NCBI GenBank assembly: GCA_003503535.1
Contig: DOCI01000173.1
Location: forward strand, 110,766 to 117,060
Direction of reading: 5' to 3'
Source: Planctomycetaceae bacterium
Lineage (GTDB): Bacteria; Planctomycetota; Planctomycetia; Planctomycetales; Planctomycetaceae
Length of the DNA: 6,295 nucleotides
The notes under the pieces were generated by a model that was given only the letters and a program-made list of their open reading frames with translations, ran no database searches and was not told where the DNA came from. Each line of letters starts with the position of its first letter. The stretch's first letter is position 1. Of the stretch, positions 1 through 5,771 are shown piece after piece. Both the position numbers and the translations under genes were made by a program.

Positions 1-8
1 CCCCGAAA

Positions 9-25
9 GACATTTCCAAAATGTC
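9..25. repeat. Perfect inverted repeat, 7-bp arms, 3-nt loop
   Basis: GACATTT at 9-15 and AAATGTC at 19-25 are exact reverse complements around a CCA loop. Read on the minus strand the hairpin is followed by TTTC, so it could be a weak terminator for a gene lying left of the window. No U-tract follows on the plus strand. It could also be a protein-binding site in front of rnr. The arms are seen directly; the role is unknown. Confidence 0.5.
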
Positions 26-39
26 ACTGTAAATCCGAT

Positions 40-51
40 TTCCAATTGGAA
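40..51. promoter_or_regulatory. Perfect 12-bp palindrome upstream of rnr
   Basis: TTCCAATTGGAA is a perfect palindrome with no spacer. It lies 73 bases before the preferred rnr start and directly abuts a weak -10-like TAAGAT (52-57). A gapless palindrome cannot fold well as RNA, so a dimeric DNA-binding protein is the more natural reading. No matching -35 box is evident, so the promoter itself is not established. Confidence 0.4.
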
Positions 52-65
52 TAAGATTTTGTCGT

Positions 66-80
66 TCAGGCAGTGCCTGA
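66..80. repeat. Perfect 15-bp interrupted palindrome in rnr leader
   Basis: TCAGGCA (66-72) and TGCCTGA (74-80) are exact reverse complements around a single G. In RNA this would fold as a 6-bp stem with an AGU loop, 44 bases before the preferred rnr ATG. If rnr instead began at the TTG at 59, the palindrome would sit inside the coding sequence. Candidate leader hairpin or operator; function inferred only from position. Confidence 0.45.
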
Positions 81-113
81 TCAACGAGTCCAATAGAGAC
101 AGAATCATCCCCC

Positions 114-120
114 GAAAGAG
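114..120 (+). promoter_or_regulatory. Ribosome binding site for rnr
   Basis: GAAAGAG is a purine-rich, partial Shine-Dalgarno match that ends four bases before the ATG at 125. The alternative TTG at 59 has no comparable purine run in front of it, only AAT and T-rich sequence. This favours the ATG as the start. The spacing is short, so the assignment is moderate. Confidence 0.45.
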
Positions 121-124
121 TTTC

Positions 125-2350
125 ATGGCATCGCTCAAACAGCAGATTATTGACTATTTATCACGAGCGAATTATCAGCCGTCGACACTGAAATCGGTTG
201 CTAAAAAGCTGGCATTTAAGAAGAAGGATCGCCATAAACTCGAGCAGACGATCCAGGAACTGATCGATGGCGGGAAGATTCAACAGGATGAAGAGGGATT
301 ATTTCATGTGGTGAATCGAGCTCATCAGCTGATCGGAATTTTCCGTAAGGTGACCAGCGGAAACGGTTATGTCATTTTACATGAGCCGAAACCTGCAGAC
401 ATCACTGAAGATATCTTCATTGAACAACGCGACACGGGCGATGCACAGACGGGAGATGAAGTTGCGGTCGCGTTAAATAATCGCAGGAAGTCGGGTAATC
501 AGCGGTGTGGCCGAATTGCAGAAGTGATCAAGCGCGCCCGTAATCGTTTTGTGGGAGTCTATTTCGAGGAAGAGGGCCAGGGTTACGTCTTCATTGACGG
601 TAAGAATTATGAGGAGGCGATCTGGGTTGGAGATCCCGGTGCCAAGGGAGCACGGCCGGATGATAAGGTCGTCATCGAGATGATTCGCTTTCCGAATCAT
701 TACGACGTCGGCGAGGCGGTGATGGTTGAAGTATTGGGAGATCGGAATAAGCCCGGTGTCGAAACGCTGACGGTCATTCACGAATACGGCCTGCCGACGG
801 AATTCTCAGAAGAAGCTCTCGAACAAGCCTCCCAGCAGACAGAACAATTTGACGAGAAGAATCTCGAGGGGCGTCTCGACCTGACCCTCGATCCCGTCGT
901 TACGATCGATCCCGTCTCAGCCAGGGATTTTGATGATGCCATCTCACTGGTAAAAACTGAAAATGGTCATTTTCATTTGGGTGTGCATATTGCGGATGTC
1001 TCTCACTTTGTGACACCGAATTCGCCGCTTGACCGCGAAGCTTATAAGCGGGCGACCAGTGTGTATTTGCCGACGAAAGTCATTCCGATGCTGCCGGAAG
1101 TTCTTTCGAACGGACTGGCCAGTTTGCAGCAGGATCGAGTCCGGTTTGTGAAGTCGGCTTTCATTGAGTTCAATGCAGAAGGAATTCCGGTCGATACTCG
1201 GTTTGCCAATTCCGCGATTAAAGTTAAGAAGCGTTTTGCTTATGAGGATGTCTCTGCGTTTCTGAAGAATCCAGAAAAATATCGTAGTCAGTATGGTGAG
1301 ACGATAACCGACCTGCTACTCAACATGCAGGATCTGGCTCGGAAGCTGAGAAAGCGTCGGTTCGATTCGGGTGCACTCGAGTTGAATATGCCGGAGATCA
1401 AGCTCTCGTTTGATGCCGATGGAAAAGTCACGGGGGCTTTTGAGGCTGACCATGATGAGAGCCATCAGATCATTGAGGAGTTCATGCTGGCCGCAAATAT
1501 TGCAGTGGCGACTTCGCTGAATGATCGTGGCGTCAGCTTTTTGCGTCGAACGCATGGCGACCCCTCAGCTGAGAAGATGAAAGCGTTCAGTGAATTTGTG
1601 GAGTCGCTGGGTCTCACATTAACGCGATCGCAGAGCCGTCATGATATTCAGCAATTGTTGGATGAGACGACTGGAACACCGCTTCAAAAAGCTGTGCACT
1701 TTGCCTTTCTTCGCAGTCTGCAGCAGGCGGAATATTCTCCAGAGGAAGTTGGCCATTATGCTTTGGCGGCTGAGCAGTATTGCCATTTCACCAGTCCGAT
1801 TCGTCGCTATCCAGATTTAACGATCCATCGCATTGTCGATCGATTACTCATTCGCGGAGAAAAATACAAAGGGGAGAACCCCGAGTTTCTGAATAAAGTT
1901 GGCATCCACTGCAGTGATATGTCCCGACGAGCAGAACGAGCAGAGCGGGAGCTGACAAAGCTGAAGTTACTGGAATACATCGAACAGTTTGTTGGCCAGG
2001 AATTTGATGCTGTCGTGACTGGGGTGGAGCGATTTGGGATCTTCTGCCAATGCCTGGAAGTCCCAGCCGAGGGGATGGTGCATATCAGTTCGCTGTCAGA
2101 CGTTGATCAATTTTACTTTGATCGCGATTTGAAATGTCTGATCGGCAAGCGGACGGATATTCGCATTCGTCTTGGAATGACTGTTCGAGTCAAAATTGCG
2201 CATGTCGATGTCGATCGCCGCGAATTGGACATGATGCTCATCAAAGTGATTGAAGAGAAATCTCCCAGAAAACGCAGCTCAACCAAAAAACGACCGAATA
2301 AAAAGACCGTCCCCAAGAAAAAAGCCAATCCTAAAAAACGCCGTCGGTAA
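125..2350 (+). CDS. rnr: Ribonuclease R (3'-5' exoribonuclease, RNB family)
   Basis: Processive 3'-to-5' hydrolytic exoribonuclease of the RNase II/R family. Family members degrade structured RNA, help in mRNA and rRNA decay, and act in the cytoplasm. From the ATG at 125 the protein has 741 residues. Order of parts: winged-helix domain about 1-62 ([20 protein letters not shown] region), two cold-shock/OB domains about 66-210 ([29 protein letters not shown]), RNB catalytic domain about 240-570, S1 domain about 624-709, and a Lys/Arg-rich tail 712-741. The metal-binding motif [11 protein letters not shown] gives D262, D268, D270 and D271, matching the four catalytic aspartates of the family. 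[11 protein letters not shown] lies at 554-564. The winged helix and basic tail distinguish RNase R from RNase II. An upstream in-frame TTG at 59 would add 22 residues that do not look like the family and lack a good RBS. No partner gene adjoins it; the next gene is convergent. Confidence 0.96.
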   Translation: MASLKQQIIDYLSRANYQPSTLKSVAKKLAFKKKDRHKLEQTIQELIDGGKIQQDEEGLFHVVNRAHQLIGIFRKVTSGNGYVILHEPKPADITEDIFIEQRDTGDAQTGDEVAVALNNRRKSGNQRCGRIAEVIKRARNRFVGVYFEEEGQGYVFIDGKNYEEAIWVGDPGAKGARPDDKVVIEMIRFPNHYDVGEAVMVEVLGDRNKPGVETLTVIHEYGLPTEFSEEALEQASQQTEQFDEKNLEGRLDLTLDPVVTIDPVSARDFDDAISLVKTENGHFHLGVHIADVSHFVTPNSPLDREAYKRATSVYLPTKVIPMLPEVLSNGLASLQQDRVRFVKSAFIEFNAEGIPVDTRFANSAIKVKKRFAYEDVSAFLKNPEKYRSQYGETITDLLLNMQDLARKLRKRRFDSGALELNMPEIKLSFDADGKVTGAFEADHDESHQIIEEFMLAANIAVATSLNDRGVSFLRRTHGDPSAEKMKAFSEFVESLGLTLTRSQSRHDIQQLLDETTGTPLQKAVHFAFLRSLQQAEYSPEEVGHYALAAEQYCHFTSPIRRYPDLTIHRIVDRLLIRGEKYKGENPEFLNKVGIHCSDMSRRAERAERELTKLKLLEYIEQFVGQEFDAVVTGVERFGIFCQCLEVPAEGMVHISSLSDVDQFYFDRDLKCLIGKRTDIRIRLGMTVRVKIAHVDVDRRELDMMLIKVIEEKSPRKRSSTKKRPNKKTVPKKKANPKKRRR

Positions 2351-2380
2351 AATGAACAGCGGTTCTTCGGAGAGCTAATC

Positions 2381-3919
2381 CTATTTCGTCAGATCATAAC
2401 AGAGCAAAAGATCCTGATCTCGCAGGAAGAGTTTGCCATCGACAACGACAGGCCGCGCCCATGCCATCTTGGAACTGCGTTCCGGTTGATCGAATTGGCT
2501 GATCAGTTTGAATTCCTGTGGATTACCTTCGATTAAATACATGGGACCATTTTCACTGCGGAAATAGAGGTTTCCATCCGCATATGTAATCGCACCTTTT
2601 CCGTTTCCAAAGAGGCGATCCTGCCAGGTGATGGCACCCGTTTGAGCGTTAAGACAGGTCAGAATGTTATCGTTGGCTCCATAAATGAAACCATCGACTT
2701 CGACCATTCCGCCATGATGGTTTTTCATTTTTTCGGTTTTGTAAACCAATCGGGGACGCGGAGAGTTGTCACCCAAATCGAGTAAAGCCCCCCCTGTCCC
2801 GTATCCTGAAGCATAAAACACTTTGTTTCCGAGATCGATTGGGGAACTGCAATTTGCGGTGCCATTGGAAGCATTGTCATCACCCCAGAGTGCTCGTCCG
2901 GTTTGTGCATCGACTCCAAACAAACCGTTGTGGCAAAAGTTGATGTATTGGGGCTTGCCATTGATGGTTGCTTTGATTGCTGAGGCATAACCCGTTTTGG
3001 GATTGCCAGGGATTGCTGCCTGCCAGAAGACATCTCCTGATCGTTTATTGAGTGCAACCATCGTCGCTCGGTCACCTCCAGGAGTGACAATGACTTTATC
3101 ACCGTCAATCAGTGGTGATTCTGAAATCCCCCACACGATATTGGATGCTGAAAATCGATCCAGAATATTTACAGTCCACATCAGGTTCCCCCGCTCGGAG
3201 ATACAGCTCAGGTCACCAGAGGCCCCTAACGTGTAGAGTGTTCCATTATCAAATGTGGGAGTGCTGCGAGGACCGTTCCCCTGCCCATCCTGAAAGATCT
3301 CCCCCTGCCTTACCGACCAGAGTTCCTGACCGGTATTTGCATCTAATGAGATGATCGCTTCCTGACCTGCACGCGTTCCCATCGTGAAAATTTTGCCGTT
3401 GCCCAGACTGACTGCTGAATACCCTTCACCCAGATTCCGTGCCGTCCATAGAAGTTTGGGACCATTTTGAGGCCAGGATTTCAGCAATCCGGTTTCTGGG
3501 GAACGGTTTTTACGATCCGGTCCAAGAAATTGAGTCCACTGGGACTCTGCTGTTTTTTCCGTTGAATTGTTGGCCATCTCCGTTTTCGAACTGGAGGAAC
3601 CCGCAGATGTGTCAGTAGAAAGAGTTGCTGCATCGATTTTGTAGAGTCTTTGAGCCTGCCCAGTGGAGGAGGCGAAAACAGTGACCAGATCGCCAACGAT
3701 GATATCAGTAACACTTCCGGGGCGCCGATTGATCGTGACTTTAAAATTCCGATCAGAAATATCAAAAGTTTGTTCGCTCTTATCGATTGTTGATAGAATT
3801 GAAATTCGTGTATTGTTGCCAGAGATCTTTGTGACCCGACCTGTAAATGTCTTCGCTTCAACGAAACTGACACCCAGGAACAATAGAGCAAACGTCAGGG
3901 TGAAGAAACCACGAAGCAT
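2381..3919 (-). CDS. Secreted PQQ-like beta-propeller repeat protein
   Basis: A 512-residue exported protein, probably periplasmic or envelope-associated, of the PQQ-like/BamB-like beta-propeller fold. Start: the ATG at 3919 has AAGGA seven bases upstream and directly begins a Sec signal peptide (MLRGFF, hydrophobic core, cleavage likely after SFVEA near residue 22). An in-frame ATG at 3946 would put nine polar residues in front and lacks an RBS. No lipobox cysteine is seen. Residues 24-97 form a beta-rich domain ([21 protein letters not shown]), then a Ser/Thr-rich linker to about 126, then the propeller from WTQFLGPDR (128) to the end. PQQ-type repeat signatures: [10 protein letters not shown] 192-201, [11 protein letters not shown] near 279-289, [10 protein letters not shown] near 326-335, [11 protein letters not shown] 412-422. 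I see no PQQ alcohol-dehydrogenase active-site features, so a binding or scaffold role is likelier than an enzyme. Its ligand is unknown. Convergent with rnr (30-base gap) and divergent from the RidA gene. Confidence 0.88.
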   Translation of the reverse strand: MLRGFFTLTFALLFLGVSFVEAKTFTGRVTKISGNNTRISILSTIDKSEQTFDISDRNFKVTINRRPGSVTDIIVGDLVTVFASSTGQAQRLYKIDAATLSTDTSAGSSSSKTEMANNSTEKTAESQWTQFLGPDRKNRSPETGLLKSWPQNGPKLLWTARNLGEGYSAVSLGNGKIFTMGTRAGQEAIISLDANTGQELWSVRQGEIFQDGQGNGPRSTPTFDNGTLYTLGASGDLSCISERGNLMWTVNILDRFSASNIVWGISESPLIDGDKVIVTPGGDRATMVALNKRSGDVFWQAAIPGNPKTGYASAIKATINGKPQYINFCHNGLFGVDAQTGRALWGDDNASNGTANCSSPIDLGNKVFYASGYGTGGALLDLGDNSPRPRLVYKTEKMKNHHGGMVEVDGFIYGANDNILTCLNAQTGAITWQDRLFGNGKGAITYADGNLYFRSENGPMYLIEGNPQEFKLISQFDQPERSSKMAWARPVVVDGKLFLRDQDLLLCYDLTK

Positions 3920-4105
3920 GGCAGGATCCTTATTGGTAGATTCCATTGGTATTCAACGAAGAGAAGTGAGAGATTGCGAATGCATGATCTTAAGAACATC
4001 ATCACTGAATTTACTATTGCGAAATCACGATAAGATTACAATAGCTTTCAAATAACGGAACGAAATCCTTTACTTAAACGCCGCATTGTTAAGATTGTCT
4101 CAAAA
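3920..4105. promoter_or_regulatory. Divergent intergenic region, promoters not resolved
   Basis: These 186 bases separate the divergent starts of the propeller gene (-) and the RidA-family gene (+), so they should hold both promoters. The best plus-strand -10-like hexamer is TACAAT (4037-4042), but the nearest -35-like TTGCGA (4017-4022) is only 14 bases away. On the minus strand TTGTAA with a 17-base spacer to AATAGT is possible but weak. A perfect 6-bp inverted repeat, CTATTG (4014-4019) and CAATAG (4039-4044), brackets this area and might be an operator. No gene or RNA was recognised here. Confidence 0.4.
3927..3931 (-). promoter_or_regulatory. Ribosome binding site deciding the propeller gene start
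   Basis: On the minus strand AAGGA ends seven bases before the ATG at 3919-3917. It lies between the two candidate ATGs, so it supports the inner start that opens the signal peptide. The region before the outer ATG (3944-3946) is pyrimidine-rich and shows no Shine-Dalgarno match. Confidence 0.75.
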
Positions 4106-4567
4106 ATGAATGAATTGATCAAAAAAAAATTCTCTGATCTGGGTTTGACGCTTCCACCGGCTCCTGAAGCTGTTGGTTCCTATACTCCGGTTCTGAAAAC
4201 GGGTTCGCTTGTTGTGACGAGTGGCCAATTGCCAACCATAGGCAAAGAGTTGGCTTTTCGGGGTAAAGTTGGACACGATTTAACCCGTGAAGATGGGCGC
4301 AGTGCTGCTGAGGTCGCCTGCTTGAATGCTTTAGCTCAAATCAACAAAGTGACAGGGGGCTTGGAAAACGTAAAGCAAATTGTCAGGCTCGAAGGATTTG
4401 TACAATCGACTGATGATTTTACGGATCAGCCCTACGTTATGAACGGAGCTTCGGATTTATTATTGAAATTGTTTGGAGATGCTGGTCTGCATACTCGGTT
4501 TGCAATTGGCTGCAACGCCTTGCCGCTGAATGCAGCCGTTGAACTTGCACTTTGGGTTGAAGTTTAA
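4106..4567 (+). CDS. RidA/YjgF/YER057c/UK114 family protein
   Basis: A 153-residue cytosolic protein of the Rid superfamily. Characterised RidA proteins are trimers that hydrolyse reactive enamine/imine intermediates such as 2-aminoacrylate to keto acids and ammonia. Visible signatures are the N-terminal [15 protein letters not shown] followed by LVVTSGQLP, and the C-terminal [18 protein letters not shown]131 and E146 are 15 residues apart with LP between them, the same spacing as the catalytic Arg105 and Glu120 of E. coli RidA, so imine deaminase activity is plausible. It is longer than canonical RidA (about 128 residues) and fits the roughly 150-residue subgroup with the 'LPP-P-VG-Y' start, whose substrate is not settled; hence no gene symbol. 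The ATG at 4106 lacks a clear Shine-Dalgarno. Nine consecutive A (4121-4129) encode three lysines near the N terminus. Transcribed alone, with a probable terminator at 4621-4651. Confidence 0.9.
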   Translation: MNELIKKKFSDLGLTLPPAPEAVGSYTPVLKTGSLVVTSGQLPTIGKELAFRGKVGHDLTREDGRSAAEVACLNALAQINKVTGGLENVKQIVRLEGFVQSTDDFTDQPYVMNGASDLLLKLFGDAGLHTRFAIGCNALPLNAAVELALWVEV

Positions 4568-4580
4568 GACCAACTCAACC
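4555..4580 (+). repeat. Hairpin enclosing the RidA-family stop codon
   Basis: GGTTGA (4555-4560) plus GTT (4562-4564) can pair with AAC (4572-4574) plus TCAACC (4575-4580), leaving one bulged A and a 7-base loop TAAGACC. The TAA stop (4565-4567) sits in the loop. No U-tract follows, so it is not a standard terminator. It could stabilise the mRNA 3' end or be chance. Confidence 0.35.
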
Positions 4581-4620
4581 AACTGGCAATTGACGCAACT
4601 CCCATTAGCGCACGAACAAA

Positions 4621-4651
4621 CACCGCATATCGAGAAAAGTCGAATACGGTG
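4621..4651. terminator. Probable bidirectional terminator between convergent genes
   Basis: The outer arms CACCG (4621-4625) and CGGTG (4647-4651) extend through AT/AT and an inner TCGA/TCGA pair to a GAAAAG loop, with one mismatch and one bulge. On the plus strand the stem is followed by TTTCTCT. On the minus strand it is followed by TTTGTT. It lies between the end of the RidA-family gene and the end of the small minus-strand gene, which is where a shared terminator is expected. The U-tracts are imperfect, so efficiency is uncertain. Confidence 0.6.
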
Positions 4652-4674
4652 TTTCTCTGTACGAGCTGATACTG

Positions 4675-4701
4675 CGACGAAGAAGCCTACTTCTTATGTC
4701 G
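4675..4701. repeat. Imperfect hairpin overlapping the small gene's 3' end
   Basis: CGAC (4675-4678) and AAGAAG (4680-4685) can pair with CTTCTT (4690-4695) and GTCG (4698-4701), with a CCTA loop and a small internal mismatch. The loop contains the stop codon of the minus-strand small gene, and one arm is its last two Lys codons. It lacks a T-rich tail, so the hairpin at 4621-4651 is the better terminator. Confidence 0.3.
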
Positions 4702-4773
4702 AATTTTCGCGCGCATACGTCTTTTTTTACGACCGATTTTTCGACGTCCTTTTCCTGTCTTCTTCGTACCCAT
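4687..4773 (-). CDS. 28-residue highly basic protein, COX24/bS22-like
   Basis: A tiny complete gene: ATG at 4773-4771, TAG at 4689-4687, 28 residues. Sixteen of 28 residues are Lys or Arg, with three glycines early (MGTKKTGKGRR) and a C terminus KKRRMRAKIRHKK. This pattern (M-G start, continuous basic run, K-R-M-R-x-K-x-R-x-K-K) resembles the AURKAIP1/COX24-domain small proteins and the mycobacterial bS22-type ribosomal protein, which bind rRNA in the small subunit. A ribosome-associated, RNA-binding role is therefore likely but inferred from resemblance only. A longer reading frame from 4896 adds 41 unremarkable residues. The inner ATG is preferred because GAGAGGG lies ten bases upstream and the basic module starts exactly there. 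It is convergent with the RidA-family gene and has its own probable promoter. Automated annotation would probably miss or mis-start it. Confidence 0.72.
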   Translation of the reverse strand: MGTKKTGKGRRKIGRKKRRMRAKIRHKK

Positions 4774-4783
4774 GCAGTAAATA

Positions 4784-4790
4784 CCCTCTC
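4784..4790 (-). promoter_or_regulatory. Ribosome binding site for the 28-residue gene
   Basis: On the minus strand GAGAGGG precedes the ATG at 4773 with a ten-base spacer. This is a good Shine-Dalgarno match and is the main reason for choosing the short start over the upstream in-frame ATG at 4896. Confidence 0.6.
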
Positions 4791-4821
4791 TGGAATGTTT
4801 TATAGTAGTGAGTCTTTGACG

Positions 4822-4850
4822 AAAATAATTGCCTGACATAAAGTTATCAA
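4822..4850 (-). promoter_or_regulatory. Candidate sigma-70-type promoter for the 28-residue gene
   Basis: On the minus strand TTGATA (plus-strand 4850-4845) is followed after exactly 17 bases by TATTTT (4827-4822). This matches five of six -35 and four of six -10 consensus bases. Transcription would begin near 4815, leaving a leader of about 40 bases that contains the RBS. A second -10-like TATAAA lies closer to the gene but has no good -35. Confidence 0.42.
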
Positions 4851-5024
4851 ACCGTGCAGGAATATGCAAACAGGATGATCCGAAGCTGGATTTCATCCGT
4901 TTAAGGAGTCATCGCTTAGAAGGAGAAGTCTGAAAATTAAGAAAAACTGCGGACAGAACTTCATATGTGAACTTGCGACACGTAAAAGATCGTATACCAT
5001 GGAGATGCAGAATTTTCATTCTGT

Positions 5025-5056
5025 TTAGTGGAATTGACTTCCCTTCTCTCCACTAA
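5025..5056 (+). promoter_or_regulatory. Perfect 8-bp inverted repeat upstream of the response regulator
   Basis: TTAGTGGA (5025-5032) and TCCACTAA (5049-5056) are exact reverse complements separated by 16 bases. The second arm ends 49 bases before the regulator's ATG. The spacer contains TTGACT (5034-5039), a good -35-like hexamer, but no convincing -10 follows at the right distance. It could be an operator for a dimeric regulator, possibly the encoded protein itself, or a leader RNA hairpin. A weaker hairpin (TCATCA and TGGTGA, one G-U pair) lies just downstream. Confidence 0.45.
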
Positions 5057-5105
5057 TCATTCATCAATTTCTGGTGATTCATAAATTTTTCTCGGTATCT
5101 CCATA

Positions 5106-5771
5106 ATGAATTCTATTTCAAATGCTAGACAAAACGAGGGGAATCCCAGTCCTCAAACCGTGTTTATCATTGATGACAACACAGATGTGCGGGAATCGCT
5201 GTCATTTCTTCTTAGATCGGTTCAGTTGAATGTCGAGACCTTCTCGTCAGGACCAGAGTTTCTGAATTCGATAGATCCTCGCACTGATTGCTGTGCTATT
5301 ATCGACATTTTAATGCCGACAATGTCTGGTACAGAGTTGTTAAGGGAGCTAAAGAAGAAAAAAATCTTCTTTCCAGTCATCATGCTCACGGCCCATGCTG
5401 ATGTGCCGGTTGCAGTCGAGTCGATGCGATTGGGAGCTTATCATTTTCTGCAGAAGAATTGTTTGGAGCAGGAGTTGATTGACTGTGTTCAGAATGCATT
5501 GAGATTCAGCCGTTCGGTTCATCACGATTGTCGCAATGAAATAGAAATGCATAAGCTTCTGGAAAGTTTATCGAACCGAGAAAAGCAGGTGATGGATCTT
5601 GTTGTTGAAGGGCAAACCAGTCGACAGGTTGCTGAAAACCTCGGGATTGCTGTTAAGACCGTCGATGCTCATCGTGCAAACATGATGAAAAAGCTTAATG
5701 TCAACAATGTTGCCGAATTGATTCATAAGGTTATTATGTACCGCCCAGATGAAGATTCTTCGGAATCCTGA
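5106..5771 (+). CDS. FixJ/NarL-type response regulator (REC + LuxR HTH)
   Basis: A 221-residue two-component transcription regulator. Receiver domain about 17-135: acidic pair D23/D24 (VFIIDDN), phospho-acceptor D67 (AIIDILMPTMSG), switch T95 (VIMLTAHAD), aromatic F114 and conserved K117. A linker follows to about 150, then a LuxR/GerE helix-turn-helix at 152-215 (LSNREKQVMDLVVEGQTSRQVA; KTVDAHRANMMKKL). The HRANMMKKL helix and ML-T-A-H-A-D receiver style are typical of the FixJ branch. Phosphorylation at D67 by a sensor kinase should control dimerisation and DNA binding. One oddity is that K117 is followed by Asn (FLQKNCLE), where this family normally has Lys-Pro. The ATG at 5106 has no strong Shine-Dalgarno but gives a normal family length. 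No histidine kinase is in the window, so it is an orphan here and its targets are unknown. An 8-bp inverted repeat lies in its upstream region. Confidence 0.92.
   Translation: MNSISNARQNEGNPSPQTVFIIDDNTDVRESLSFLLRSVQLNVETFSSGPEFLNSIDPRTDCCAIIDILMPTMSGTELLRELKKKKIFFPVIMLTAHADVPVAVESMRLGAYHFLQKNCLEQELIDCVQNALRFSRSVHHDCRNEIEMHKLLESLSNREKQVMDLVVEGQTSRQVAENLGIAVKTVDAHRANMMKKLNVNNVAELIHKVIMYRPDEDSSES

Noticed and set aside
59..124. TTG start that would extend RNase R by 22 residues
   Set aside because: No Shine-Dalgarno in front, the added residues do not resemble the RNase R N terminus, and the ATG at 125 has a purine-rich RBS and opens the winged-helix domain.
2351..2380. Terminator in the 30-base gap between rnr and the propeller gene
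   Set aside because: Only a 4-bp GAAC/GTTC arm pair is present, with no clear U-tract; too weak to call.
3663..4055. 130-codon plus-strand frame opposite the propeller gene start
   Set aside because: It is antisense to the signal peptide and N-terminal domain of a well-supported gene and has no recognisable domain.
4530..4805. 91-codon plus-strand frame overlapping the RidA-family 3' end
   Set aside because: It overlaps a real gene out of frame, runs antisense through the small basic gene, and has no family signature.
4774..4896. Upstream ATG extension of the small basic gene (69 residues)
   Set aside because: The extra 41 residues look random and overlap the probable promoter; a good RBS sits just before the inner ATG.
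4903..4925. Two AAGGAG motifs 17 bases apart, resembling tandem ribosome binding sites
   Set aside because: No start codon with an open frame follows either one at a workable distance; only peptides of a few codons are possible.
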